64,000 nucleotides of DNA from Adiantum capillus-veneris (GCA_014529385.2 CM043964.1:133456420-133520419), one strand, 5' to 3'; shown: positions 12,616 through 25,005, numbered from the stretch's first letter. Numbers and translations: made by a program. Notes: generated by a model from the sequence alone, not told the origin.

Positions 12616-12930
12616 ATCGTTTAGGAATTCATTGCTACATGCAGAGTTATTGTAAACCGAGTGTTCAGATAAATTCTCAATTTGATAAGTTCTTTGAAAG
12701 AGAGAAACGAAATGAAATGAAATGATATATTAACGTCTTCAAAAGGCCAAAATGACCTATGAGACCATCAGATACAAAGTGGTGAATCTAACACAATGTC
12801 TAAAGTACAAGTACAAAAAGTACTGAATGTAAAAAATGAAAACTGAAAATGAAGTGTAAAATGTGAAATGTGAAATGTGAAAATGTAGAATAGTCCCTCA
12901 ATGACAATTTGGGTGTCGTGCTAGAATACC

Positions 12931-12931
<1 letters not shown>
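12616..12931. other. No recognisable gene
   Basis: Sequence downstream of the SDR relic contains GAAATGAAATG-like and AATGTGAAATG-like short imperfect repeats (about 12700-12890) and nothing that looks coding. Confidence 0.4.

Positions 12932-13021
<90 letters not shown>
12932..13021. repeat. (GA)n microsatellite
   Basis: A GA run of about 90 bp. Frames through it on both strands are repeat translations. The following stretch 13022-13440 shows no gene I can support. Confidence 0.97.
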
Positions 13022-13024
<3 letters not shown>

Positions 13025-13440
13025 TGCAAGGTCATCAGGTGCAGTAAATCAAAGTAGGCATGAACAGGCATGCAAGAAGACTCAGTTGCCTTTGACATGG
13101 TGCAACCAGCAAGCATCCATGGCACACGCAGGCCTGAGTGTGCACGCCTAGAGATGCGGGTAGGTTTAAGTGCGCACGCCTCAATTGCAGGTTGAGATGC
13201 ATATCCATGCTACCATGATCGACTGTCAACCCCTCAAGTTTTGGCCACGCCCACAACTAGAGGCCCAATATTGTCCTAAAGCTAGAGGATGTTCCATGCT
13301 CACTTCACGCAGCCCAAGAGTAGTTGCCTATTTGACATGTGCTGCATCCTTCTTCCCTTGCCCTTAAAGATTGTGTTATTTTCAACTAACCTACTATCAC
13401 AAACATCAACATGTATGATGTATCCTACTCCCTTCAAGAT

Positions 13441-13745
13441 GCAAGGGTATGTGATTGCATCTCAGAGGCACCCTCACTTTCCATCCATTAATAACAACCC
13501 AGAGCTTCTTGGCCCTGCCAAAGTTGGGTATATCCGGCAATCAGTGCATTCCAAGAGACGGCATCCAGGAATGAAAGCTCCTCAAGAATTTTTTAAGCTT
13601 TATGGAGTGCACCACATTTGGCATACATGGACCAAGGCAGTGCCAAGCACCTCTCGTGATTTCTCTTGCCCATATGAGAGTCTTGTGTAATGCCAGATGC
13701 CTTCAAGGGGTGCAAGTGTACGTCATTGCATTTGGAGAGATAGCC
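13441..13745 (-). pseudogene. PPR pseudogene fragment, left arm of an inverted pair
   Basis: Read on the minus strand, translation gives 'SGITQDSHMGKRNHE', 'MYAKCGALHKA', 'ILEELSFLDAVSWNALIAGY' and 'GQEALGCY', which are typical PLS-class PPR repeats. In-frame stops follow 'HKA' and 'GCY', so it is not functional. The same block occurs in the opposite orientation at about 14210-14536 with roughly 85% identity by eye; the left arm lacks about 35 bp present in the right arm. Confidence 0.75.
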
Positions 13746-13829
13746 TGGTTAAAAAGGGAAACTTACTACTTCATATGCGGCATCCCCAAGCAAGGCATGA
13801 AACCAATGCTTATGCTATATGTATGCTAT

Positions 13830-14536
13830 TTGCTCCCAACTTTGACGCCTACTTAGGCAATATGTTAGTCAGTATGAATGCAAAGCTCTCTACAATTCTC
13901 AGAGCACAACAAGTCCTGGATGAGCTTCGAATCCACAATTGTTGTCTCATGGAGTGCACTAATTGCGGGATATGCCCAATTGGAGACGGTCTGGGCTGTT
14001 TTTGGTGGATGCAAAGCGAGGGTTGCAATCACATACACTTTCATCTTGAAGGCAAGGGTCCGGGTAGCGTGGCAAGAAGCTCAAGGCTGTTTTTGGCGAA
14101 TGGGAAGCGAGGGATTCTCCCCATATGCAATCATATAAGCTTGCATCTTGAAGGAAAGGGTGGATTAGGGTCAGGAATTTTGGGCTGTTTCCAGCAGATG
14201 CAGAGAGAGGGCATCTCTCCAAGTGCAACCACGTACACTTACACCCCTTGAAGGCATTTGGAATTACACAAGACTCTGATTTGGGCAAAAGAAATCACGA
14301 TGATATTGTTAGTCAGGGATTGTTGAAAGGTGCTTGCACTACCTTGGTCGACGTGTATTCCAAACGTGGTGCACTCCATAAAGCTCAAAAAGTGCTTGAG
14401 GAGATTTCATTCCTAAGTGTCGTCTCTTGGAATGTATTAATTGCAGGATATGCCCAACTTGGGTAGGGCCAAGAAGCTTTAGGTTGTTTTCGCGAGATGC
14501 GAAGCGAGGGTGTCTCCCAAGATGCAATCACCTAAC
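13830..14536 (+). pseudogene. PPR pseudogene fragments, including right arm of inverted pair
   Basis: Plus-strand translation in shifting frames shows 'FDAYLGNMLVSMNAKLS', 'AQQVLDELRIHN', 'VVSWSALIAGYAQLE', 'GITQDSDLGKRNHDD', 'LVDVYSKRGALHKAQKVLEE' and 'VVSWNVLIAGYAQLG'. These are successive PPR motifs. Stops (for example TAG after the last Gly near 14466) and frameshifts (near 13960) break the frame. The portion from about 14210 is the inverted counterpart of 13441-13745. Confidence 0.78.
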
Positions 14537-16570
14537 CCTCACTTAGATTTGGCCTTTTTCCTTTCTGTCTGCCAATAAAGAAAGGATGGTTGAAGTTCTT
14601 ATGTATGTTAATAATGAAATGATTCACTCAATGATAAAAAAGATTTGCAAATTCTATTTTGTTGATTGCCAAATTAAGAGGATGGGAGTTTTTCTGACTA
14701 CAATAAGGAAAGAGTCAATGATTGGCTGAAATTATGATGCTTTCTATGATAAAAATGGAGAGCTTTACTCAGATATACCATCATGGATTTTGAAGAAGGA
14801 CTTCCTTGAAGGAGTTTTTGCTTAAATCTCTCACTTCTATCTCTAGTTGGATCATGGTTACCTAGTGCTTACTATCTTTTCCACTATGTTGGTTTGTTCT
14901 ACAACAATGGTCTTTATTTTGACTCAAGCCTTTATAATCTCTTGGTAATGGTCTGCTTAATAACTCTGGATGGGCAAAAAACTATCTCATCATGGCGGGT
15001 TACACTCGTTATGAATTCACTTAAGATTTGGAATTTGGCAGTTGTTGGGTTCTAATATCTTCTGATAAGATCTCTTTTTGTTCTAGTAATGATATGTGAT
15101 TTTTATTTATTGTGGCTCGCTAATCTAATAATTTCTATACAGATTGCTTTGATTAAGAATAACTTTTGGGGATTTTTTTGATACAATTCTGATGGTTCTT
15201 CTTACAAGGATATCATTTTGTTAATGATATATCTTTGGTAGTTTTGAGCGTTTCTCAATTTGGTTTATTGTAAAAGGTCCTAACTTGAATTCAATTTTGA
15301 TGTTGCTTTTATATCCCTAATATGGTGGGACTTTGGATATCATGTGGAATGTGTTACTTCGTGGTTTGTATTTGCTTGTTGGATATTTGACGACTGATTG
15401 TTGTCCTTGCTAGCTATTAGTTGCATTTGCATTGGCTAACTTTGAACCTTTTTTTTTTTGTCTATACAATTTGATGTTTTTTAATCCTACTTGAGGACTT
15501 CATACCTCCTTTTGGCTCTTCGCTAATGCTTCAGCTCATTCTATGATTACTGATGGGAATTTCTTTAAGATGCTTGGAGTAGTTCTAATGTGGGCAGACT
15601 GAACCTACAATGCTTTTTCTTCTTTTTGGATTAGTGACATCATGTTCGATAAGCTTATTTGTCTTGGTAGTTATTTTGGATGAGTGCAGGCCTAATGTTA
15701 TTGCTAAGAATGATGTTCCCTAGCTAGTGTTTGATTAGGAAGATCCGGTTTCACCTTACTTTTGGTCGCATCTTACTGATGTTGGTCATCTTATTGACAA
15801 TTGGTTGCCATAACTAGGGAGGCTATATCTAGATTCTAGTAACTTTGATAATTGTAAAAATGTTTTTCTCTGATAAACTTTTGCAGCTCTCTTTGACTAT
15901 TTCATATTATAGTGCTTGGACATATTATTGAAACATACACTAGGCCTACTATGCTACTAGTCTTGAGTTGTGCTTGGCCTTGGTATGAATTGCTAAGACC
16001 TACTAGCATGGTACTTACTATGAGCTGGTTACTGACATTTATTTTAAATGTTGTACAGTAGTCCTAGCTCTAAAATCTGACTGAGTGTATGACTAGATAT
16101 TTGGATCCGGGATTTTCTTGGCTTTTTATTTATTCTGACTCTTGTAATAAGGATTCTTCTTGACCTAGATTTTGAGAGGTTTCTCTCATCTGATAGTTTG
16201 TTGCATATCAACATTGGCTCTCAGTAAACTTTTTTCATAATTTTTTGATACTATTTGGCTACCAATTTACTCATGAAGTCACGTGTTGGATTGATAGATT
16301 TTCTCTCTTTAACTACCCAGAAATGGGAGGTAGTTGGGTAATGGCTAAGTTTTTGGCACTCTAAATTAAGATGTAATTGCTACTTATGGTCTGCTGGCTC
16401 GGATTTGGTTCTAATGACTCAAATATGATTGACTTAAGTTTTAGATCAGCAATCTACAATACTTTGCTTTGGCTTTCCTTAGTTATTATTATTAGACATA
16501 GTCTCTTGATTAGCTCTCCTAAGTTGAATTTGGAAATACTATCATAATAACTACTATCTAATTCTCCTAA
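14537..16570. other. T-rich region, no recognisable gene
   Basis: About 2 kb strikingly rich in T on the plus strand. Short stretches read like decayed coding sequence, for example about 50 codons at 14671-14826 with one internal TGA, containing 'YDAFYDKNGELYSDIPSW'. I cannot assign them to any family. The composition could reflect heavy C-to-T decay of an old element. Confidence 0.3.
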
Positions 16571-17687
16571 ATGATTTTCTTATGTTAAATTGATCATTTA
16601 ATATGGGGAAGTACCAGGGGAGAAAAAGCTATAATATTGGTAAGGCTAGCAGATGGGCCTCAGTAGGGATCCAAAGGAGGGAAAATAGGGATCCGAAAGA
16701 CTATTGGACAATCTACCAAGGGGTCCAATGAGCATTCAACAGCCCAATGGTTTGGCTGATTCCTTTGGCCAAAAGACTAAGAGGTCCAGTGAGAGTTTAA
16801 TTGAATTATTTAAATACCTAAAGCTCTCAAAAAAGAGGAAAGGGGGACACCACATGTCACAAGACTAGCAACTATGCTTCTAATTTATGATTGGCTAAGC
16901 TTTACAGGGGCCAATGGGATGCCAGCATGAGCAATTAGCAAGAGGGGTCAACCAAGAGAGAGAGAGGGGGCTGAATTTTGCAAGGCATTATCACACACAC
17001 ACACACACACTCACACAACTCATGTGTGGAGCAAAGAAATCTCTCTCCTTATCCAAGTTTTAATGGAAAGCTCATCATCTTCTCCAAGCTTTTGAGAAGG
17101 GAGGCCTACACCAACAACTCTTGGCTTTGTGATGTAAATCCAACCAAGAGCCAAGCTTCAATGCATGCTCATCTCCTCTATTATGCTAATTAATAAGCTA
17201 TGCTAATCTATTAAGAGTGATTATGTGAGGAGAAATACTTCTTCTTCCTCTAGATCTACTCTCATACCCCGCTAGCTCTCACCATCTTCGAAGGTGTGTG
17301 AGGTCTAGGGTGTGAGACCGTGAGAGAATTGATGTTGTGTTTTCAAGTATAAGCTTGCACCTTCATTGCACCAGGAAGTTATTGAAGGAACACAAAGAAT
17401 TGTATTGTAAAATGTCTCCCTTGATGGGGCAAACCTATAATACAAAGCCTTTTGGAGGGGGGACCGCCGGCTCCATGTAAATTCGATCCTCAGTTGTTGT
17501 CAATAGATTAATTTCTCTCTCTTTTTGAAGTATTGTTTATGAATATCTAACTAGGTGTTATGCATTTTTTGCTCTCTCCATCCAAGCACTCTTGCTATGC
17601 TCATTAGGAATCTATTCTTGATGAAATGCTCACTATGTCTATGTTATTTTCCGCTACACACAAGTTACTAGACCATTAAATGTTACA
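16571..17687 (+). repeat. Probable 5' LTR, start uncertain
   Basis: The right end TGTTACA (17681-17687) is followed by one base and then a tRNA-Met-type primer-binding site, the hallmark of a plus-oriented 5' LTR. The left end is uncertain: a TGTTAAATTG near 16571 is the best candidate. A short (CA)n run lies at about 16989-17009. I saw no partner LTR, so the length of about 1.1 kb is provisional. Confidence 0.4.
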
Positions 17688-17688
17688 T

Positions 17689-17702
17689 TGGTATCAAAGT
17701 AC
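17689..17702 (+). other. Primer-binding site, tRNA-Met type (degenerate)
   Basis: TGGTATCAAAGTAC matches the tRNA-Met primer-binding consensus with an A for G change after TGGTATCA. It lies one base after an LTR-like TGTTACA end. Little of the associated element follows, because another LTR-like segment begins within about 100 bp. Confidence 0.55.
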
Positions 17703-17786
17703 AAGGTTTCTCTTTTCTTGCTCAACAAGAGAGGTCCTCAAGCTGACTATAAATGGTTGGTATTATTAATTGCAATTGAGTAAGTA

Positions 17787-18135
17787 TGTTAGCAGTAAGC
17801 TAACACAGATACCATTTTTCATAGTTCTCATTGTAAAAACTCTTATTATTTTGATAAATTGGGAATATTGTAACTCCTATTTTTTCGGATAAACCTTGTA
17901 ATTGATGAGCCAGAGCTACAAGCTTCCAGATTGTATCAACTTGTCATTACCCACCTTTGGTAGAACTCCTAGATTATTAGTTTTGACCACCCAAAACCTT
18001 AGCTAAGGTATAAAAGCCAATTTTTATAAGTTATTATTAAGTTTTGGATAATGAAATACATAGCGTGAACTAATGGCGCTCACTCCTCTCCTTCTCGCGC
18101 TTCCTACTCCCTCTCCGGTTGTCACATTGCAATCG
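17787..18135 (+). repeat. LTR-like segment, possible solo LTR
   Basis: It begins with a small palindrome TGTTAGC-AGTAA-GCTAACA (17787-17805). It contains a TATA-like GGTATAAAAGCC near 18006 and then a pyrimidine-rich stretch, all typical of LTR promoters. The right end was not resolved and no target duplication was found. From 18136 to 18375 nothing was recognised. Confidence 0.25.
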
Positions 18136-18375
18136 TGTTTGTTGCATTGCAACTAGAGGTAAGAGCTCTACGCATTGACGTAAACACATCATAGTATTTC
18201 GTAGCTTTTGGCATCGCCAACCCGCGGCCTCTAGTTTCATCATAACTAGGAATTTACATTTTCAAATAAAAAACTAAGCATAGACGGGGTATTGGGGTAT
18301 CATTGCTAAGCATTTAGATGCATTTTGGGTCGAAAAGTAGGTTGTCTAACCAAACTTCCACTATAGGAGCCGACT

Positions 18376-18927
18376 TTAGAGTGAGGCTCCCATCATTGAT
18401 CTCTCTAACGTTTTCCATAAGTGTCCTAGCCAGTCTTCCACGAATGGAATTTCGTCTAAGGCTTGCATTCTTTTTGCTACTGCTTGATTTGCCTCCTCCA
18501 TTGCCTGGCATTTTTGCAGTGCCCTTGCTAGGCTAGCCTGTAGCTCAGCTTCCCTCTCCTTCTGCCTTTGGCTTTGTCCTTGTAGAGTGTCTACTTCCAT
18601 CTTAATCTTCACCTCATTGGGCTTGAGAGCTGCCATGTCTCTTTCTGAAGCCATGGACTGCACTCTCAACCCGGTTAGCTTCGTCATCACCACATCCCAG
18701 TCGTTGGAGGGAGGGTGCGGGTCCACTGTATCTGTGGAAATTTCTTTTAATTCCACTAGCCTAATGCCTTGCATTTGTTCTTTAGGCCCTGTGCTCTCCA
18801 AGTCGAATGCGACTGGCCAAAGGACCGGAGTTGTACTTTGCTCAAGATTTAATATAATGAAGAAATACCGAAAGGGGCGCCAGGTTTTGGGGCCAATACC
18901 TCTAGGCACGGAACTACACTGGGCCAT
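18376..18927 (-). CDS. Coiled-coil open frame, unknown (possible retroelement gag-like)
   Basis: A 183-codon minus-strand frame. Its first about 27 codons (opening Met-Ala-Gln-Cys-Ser-Ser) are antisense to a family Y LTR segment. The remainder is hydrophilic with a heptad-like Lys/Glu/Gln/Ala/Leu-rich stretch ('REAELQASLARALQKCQ') that should form a coiled coil. A second frame at 18314-18511 continues similar composition, so a frameshift near 18430-18510 is possible. I do not recognise the family. It may be a gag-like or accessory protein of a retroelement whose start was supplied by LTR sequence, or a chance frame. Confidence 0.3.
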   Translation of the reverse strand: MAQCSSVPRGIGPKTWRPFRYFFIILNLEQSTTPVLWPVAFDLESTGPKEQMQGIRLVELKEISTDTVDPHPPSNDWDVVMTKLTGLRVQSMASERDMAALKPNEVKIKMEVDTLQGQSQRQKEREAELQASLARALQKCQAMEEANQAVAKRMQALDEIPFVEDWLGHLWKTLERSMMGASL

Positions 18928-18969
18928 GTCGTCTCGAGTGTGCTTTAGAGTTGTGAAGTATTTTCAGTG

Positions 18970-19024
<55 letters not shown>

Positions 19025-19065
19025 TCGCGACAAATTCTAGACTTGGGATGCCCAAGTCTGTGACA
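18841..19065 (+). repeat. Family Y gypsy LTR fragment with (CT)n
   Basis: It carries the diagnostic block AAATACCGAAAGGGGCGCCAG then 'GGGGCCAATACCTCT', and ends 'CCCAAGTCTGTGACA'. These match the 3' halves of the LTRs at 44911-45473 and 46752-46996. A (CT)n run of about 51 bp lies at 18970-19020. Only the 3' part of the LTR is present. Confidence 0.7.
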
Positions 19066-19096
19066 CAGACGCACTAGACAAACACAAATCTAGCAC

Positions 19097-19638
19097 TTGC
19101 ACATTCGTGTGGAGACTCTTGATGGAGTTGAAACCATTGGATTCCTCAATGGGAGCAAATTTAAAAGATATTATGATCCTTTAAGACAAGAGGAGCTATG
19201 CGCTACCCATAAAAAAAAGGCAGCCAAGACACAAACAGAATTGAAGAAGATACAATCTCAAGCTGAGGCTAAGGAGCGACAACAACGCATAAGACGCCAA
19301 CGAGAGGCCAACCTTCGAGTTACACATGCATTCCATGTTGAAACAGAGGATGATTGGTCGGACTCTGACACACCTCTACGATACCCTATTGAGCTAAATA
19401 GTACTTATGGAAAAGTGCTATATAACCCTTATTGGACACTGGTGCTAAGTATAATCTGTTGTCATATGGATTTTGGTGTCAGTTAGGAAAGCCACCTCTA
19501 TTTGAGAGTATTATCCAAGTCAAGGGTGTCAACAAGAAAAAAACTTCGGTTTTTGGAATCTGGCACACTTTTGTTAGTTATGACAATGGGGTTGTAGCTC
19601 AACTTTTTGGTCATGCCTGCTGGAACTATGGAGGGTAA
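19097..19638 (+). pseudogene. Gypsy-type gag/protease fragment
   Basis: The first frame (19097-19486) is Lys/Gln/Arg-rich and ends in 'YGKVLYNPYWTL'. Overlapping in another phase, 19432-19638 opens with the retropepsin-like 'DTGAKYNLLSYGFW' (Asp-Thr-Gly at 19435-19443). It continues with a protease-like body to a stop. The two phases probably formed one polyprotein before a frameshift near 19430. Neither RT nor integrase follows, so the fragment is truncated. Confidence 0.5.
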
Positions 19639-19706
19639 TATAAACCTAGGATGCACGTGGATGATAGCCACCAAATGCACTATTGATTGGGGACGGGGGT
19701 GTCACA

Positions 19707-20303
19707 ATGCTAAAACCAACTCTTAGCCCTGCCACTCAAGCCATAGTCCCTAAGATATTGCCTCTTAAGGAAATAAAGCCCAAAACATTGCATATCCAAG
19801 AGGTTGAACCATATGTCCCCATAGCCCAACACTCTAGAGCTTCAACTGCTGTAGTTAAAATAAAGCTTGAGACACACAAGACCCATCCTAATATAACAAA
19901 GAAAACATACAAGTGGGTCCCTAAAGCTTCTTTAGCGACCATAGCTAGTTCTAAAAGACAGAAGCCTGGTAAGAGACGTCCCACTTGCCCCAAGAAATAT
20001 AAAGAAACGTTGCGTTGGATTCCTGAAAGACTATTGGAATCCCAAGGGTACTATGAAGAAAATGATCAAATTTGGATGCCAAAATGTAAATTGTGCTCTT
20101 ACTTGTCACCTGGCCCATGTGAGCCCAATCCTGTGGCTCCAAAACGAATTGAAGATTGCGGAAAGGAAAAAATCACGGAATGCTACACACTCGCTCTAGA
20201 GCTAGTTTGGGTACCAAAGAAAGAACGATTTTTCCCACCTAGCTCAGGAACAAGGAAGTCAAATGAAGCTTCTTGCTCTCATGTAGTTCCTATACGTAAA
20301 TAG
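19707..20303 (+). CDS. Repeated Trp-x-Pro-Lys motif protein, unknown
   Basis: A 198-codon ATG frame in which a motif recurs at intervals: 'KWVPKASL', 'RWIPERLLESQG', 'IWMPKCKL' and 'VWVPKKER'. The N-terminal third is Pro/Lys-rich. After the stop at 20303 another phase remains open and Pro/Thr-rich to about 20546, so a frameshift may have shortened it. It lies between a gypsy protease fragment and a second open frame, suggesting a retroelement accessory or gag-like region. I cannot name the family. Confidence 0.4.
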   Translation: MLKPTLSPATQAIVPKILPLKEIKPKTLHIQEVEPYVPIAQHSRASTAVVKIKLETHKTHPNITKKTYKWVPKASLATIASSKRQKPGKRRPTCPKKYKETLRWIPERLLESQGYYEENDQIWMPKCKLCSYLSPGPCEPNPVAPKRIEDCGKEKITECYTLALELVWVPKKERFFPPSSGTRKSNEASCSHVVPIRK

Positions 20304-20845
20304 AAGCTTCGACACAACCTCCACCTACCATTGTACATATCGATACAAACAAGAAAGAGTTTGCACCTCCCGTTGTAAGTTCACCACCTACAACAACGTC
20401 GCAAATAAAATCATGGGAGAGTACCTTACCACCCTTGCAACTAGATGAAAAGCATAGGGCAATTGAAAACTATTGGTTAAAGCCTTTACCCATAACAACT
20501 TGCAACAATTGGTTCCAAAAGGTGATGACATCATTCCAAAAGGTATGATCTACCCAAGGAAGGGGCGAGTGTTTGCTGACATCCATCATTCACTTGCTTC
20601 CCTCTCAACCTTCCTCCCCGACTTCTCAATCTCCCAATCTTAGGGAATGTATATATAAAGCCTTATACTCACAAAAACAAGATAAAAAAGTAAAAGAGTA
20701 AGATCCCCCAAACAAAAATCTGGAAACCTACGAGTTCTATACATAGCACAAAATCATAAAAACACATTATGCACATGGGCACCACCTTTTGACATGACCC
20801 TTGTAATATTTGCACTCTAACCTTCATCTTTATGTGTGTACAGAT

Positions 20846-21268
20846 ATGGCTAGTACGCTAGAGTCATCCACTCTTGCCTTGGGTGAGAGGTACCCTCGTT
20901 ACTTCTCACAAGTGTTTCACATGGTCTTTCCGACGCTTGCTTGTGAATGGGATTTGGTAGGTACACTAGCATGTGAGAGAAAATTTGATGAGTTAGAATG
21001 GTTGATACGTCTCTTGACCACGACTGATCTATACTTAGTAAAGAGCGTTTCTCCGATTGCACAAGCCTACCCTTTTGACCAAGATGACTATAGACATCTA
21101 GTGACCTTCTTAGTAAACATTGGTGCCTCTAATGATGAAGACAATCTACATGATTACACGGATGTCACATATGGTCTCACGGATGATGACTTTGTTTTTC
21201 TCGACGACGAGGATAGGGGTTTAGCCTTAGGGTTTCCCCCCAATCTCTACAATATCCTATTCCCTTGA
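20846..21268 (+). CDS. Intact 140-codon open frame, unknown
   Basis: It starts at an ATG (Met-Ala-Ser-Thr-Leu) two bases after a TGTGTACAG that resembles a splice acceptor. The product is acidic towards the C-terminus ('YTDVTYGLTDDDFVFLDDED') with no signal peptide or membrane helix. It is uninterrupted in a neighbourhood where other frames are broken. A TATA-like TATATATAAAGCC lies at about 20648. No homologue recognised; it may be an accessory ORF of the same retroelement as the upstream frames, or a gene exon. Confidence 0.4.
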   Translation: MASTLESSTLALGERYPRYFSQVFHMVFPTLACEWDLVGTLACERKFDELEWLIRLLTTTDLYLVKSVSPIAQAYPFDQDDYRHLVTFLVNIGASNDEDNLHDYTDVTYGLTDDDFVFLDDEDRGLALGFPPNLYNILFP

Positions 21269-21824
21269 CTCTCTAAGGGGGGTGCAAATAATTAGGTTAG
21301 GGTTCCTTATGTTTTTTAATTGTGTTCAATAAGGATTGGTACCATTTCCCATTGATGTGCCTCTGGAAAGTAGATGTTTGGTGATGACTATTGTGCAGTT
21401 TGTGACTATATAAGGATGCCTTCGAAGGATAGCAACAATGGATATTTACATGTTACAACGGATGTTTCCCATTATATTAGGTGTACTACTTCCTTTTATC
21501 TATGCTTTCCACAGTTACATGTTTGCATCTTGTCATTTGAGTTCTAAAAATGCAAAAAATTCATGAATTGTAACATTGCCAATTTAGATGCTGTAATTTT
21601 TTCAAACTTCTAGTATCTTGTTCTTCTCTTTGAGTGTGGTCTATTAGTTGATTTTAAGTAGGTATTAGGACCTTAGGCTAAACAAGGCAACTTAGTTGCT
21701 GACTTTAATTCCTAAAGAGTCTATTAATTGTAGTAACTTTAGTAATGTTTTAGGCTATGAAGATATAGTTCTCTCTAGCTTATTCCACCTAAGTGTGACT
21801 TGTGTTGTGGAAGTCCATGTGTTA

Positions 21825-21941
21825 AGCTGGTATTTGAGACCTCAAGTCTCCCGGCTAGTTTATGCTCAAGCTGGTATTTGAGACCTCGAGTCTCCTAGCT
21901 ACTGGTATTTGAGACCTCAAGTCCCCCAGCTACTTGTAGCA
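21825..21941. repeat. Short tandem repeat, three units
   Basis: The core TGGTATTTGAGACCTC occurs three times (about 21834, 21869 and 21904), each followed by AAGTC/GAGTC, a CCC/CCT step and AGCT or GGCTA. Units are about 35 bp. The core loosely resembles a tRNA-Met primer-binding site, but its repetition argues for simple tandem duplication. The rest of 21269-22773 holds no recognisable gene apart from an A-rich purine tract near 21950-22010. Confidence 0.7.
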
Positions 21942-22770
21942 ACTATGACAACAACAAAAAAGAAAAAAAAAGGAAAAAAAAAGAAAAAGAAAAATAAAAG
22001 AGAAATCAAATAGCACAAACTTCCTTGTATTCTATGTTGATCACACTTAAGTGGTATAAGTGACAAGATCACTAGTCTTTAGACCCCGACGAGCATTCCT
22101 AGGATTAACTACTCTTTAGTCGACATTTTTTAATTAATGTTGATCAATTTAGTACTTAACTTAGCCCTAGCTCTTGTGTACTTCTCTTAGAGTCAACCTA
22201 ATAGACCTTTACTCAATTGCATTTCATTCAGGTACTACGCTTGTTCTAGTTGGCAATGTTACAATTCATGAATTTTTTTTTGCATCTCTTAGAATATCAT
22301 GTATTCATCTCACTTATTGCATGCCTGCACATGCTGCCTTTGAGCTTTCACAATGTTTTTTTCTTCTGATACTACATGTACTCCTATCATGGATCTCGAT
22401 GCTGCACTGTTATATTCAGAGGGTGGAATCTACTTTAGGATGTGGGGCATGTTAACCACCGATGCCACCAAGTGACCACCTTTTATGTAGCTATGGGCCG
22501 GCGGGCTTGTTGGACCCGCTAGTATGTATTATGCTATTGGCCGGGTTTGTCTGTGAGGTATGAATGGATAAGAGTGATCGCTGATGAGAGGCACACTCTA
22601 AAACTGGAACCTATAATGTTTGGGTAGGATTGGCTAAGTGTGGGCACCCAAATGTGAACGGGCAAGCCCATATAAAAGTCAATCTAAACCTAAAATACCT
22701 CATTCTCTCATTTGTGCAATGCAAGAAGAGTGCTCTTGCTCCATCTCCTTCTCCGTCTCCCTTGTGTATT

Positions 22771-24157
<1,387 letters not shown>

Positions 24158-25005
24158 ATGGCTTCTTCTTCAAAAAAGGAGGAATATTTCATTCACAAGT
24201 TCAATGGAAGCAACTTCACCATGTGGAAAGAGCGCATGAGAAATGTCTTGACAAACAAAGGCCTATCAAAACCGTTGAAAGAGCGTGTAGAGGATGATGA
24301 CTATACGCAAGCTCAGTGGGAGCTTTTCGATGTGAGAGCTATGGCTACAATACGTCTACATATAGCCCAATCAGTGTTCTTCACTATCGTAGGGAAGACA
24401 ACAACCAAGGAACTTTGGGATAGCTTATTTCACATGGGACAGCAAAAGTGCATCCAACAAAGTTTTTCTCCATGAAAAAGCTTATGAAGCTCAACATAAA
24501 AGAAGGTAGCACAGTTTCTGGTCACTTAAATGAGTTCAACTCCTTGTTCAGTCAGTTGACATCTCAGGGCTTTAAGGAGTTTGATGACAAACTCAAGTCT
24601 ATATTCTTGCTATGCTCTCTACCGAGTTCATGGGACATCTTTTGCACAACCATTAGCAATTTGATTCCGAATGGCAAGTTAGTGTTCAATGTTGTCACAG
24701 ATGCATTGCTCACTAAAGAAATTTGATGTAAATCTCTCGACGGTGCTAGTCATGGAGATGCATATATGGTTGGTAGTTCAACGAAGGCAAGAGGCCGTGA
24801 TAAGAACAAATACAAAAGCAAAAGTAGAGAGCCAAATCCTCGTATTCCTAGCAGACACAGGAACTCAAATAGAGACCATAGTACCAGAAATGTCGAGTGT
24901 TACTATTGCCACAAGAAGGTCCATTACAAAAGGGATTGTTGCAATTTCCTAAAAGATAAAAAAACATGCAAAAAGATAATTCTGGCAAAGAAAAAAATAC
25001 GATAA
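24158..25005 (+). pseudogene. Ty1/copia gag
   Basis: From the ATG at 24158 (Met-Ala-Ser-Ser-Ser) the frame shows the copia gag opening 'FNGSNFTMWKERM' and, in a shifted phase, 'LMKLNIKEGSTVSGHLNEFN' (24480-24540), a typical UBN2-like gag segment. A CCHC zinc knuckle C-YY-C-HKKV-H-YKRD-C lies at 24898-24939. At least three frame changes (about 24440, 24472 and 24725) separate these pieces. Gag normally packages element RNA into virus-like particles; this copy cannot do so. Confidence 0.85.

Noticed and set aside
17689-17702. tRNA gene fragment
   Set aside because: The short match is the primer-binding site complement of tRNA-Met, not a tRNA body with arms.
18318-18970. Plus-strand frames opposite the coiled-coil ORF
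   Set aside because: Residue composition is that of an antisense shadow; the minus-strand reading gives the coherent hydrophilic heptad pattern.
21825-21941. CRISPR-like array
   Set aside because: Only three irregular units, no uniform spacers, and a eukaryotic retrotransposon context.
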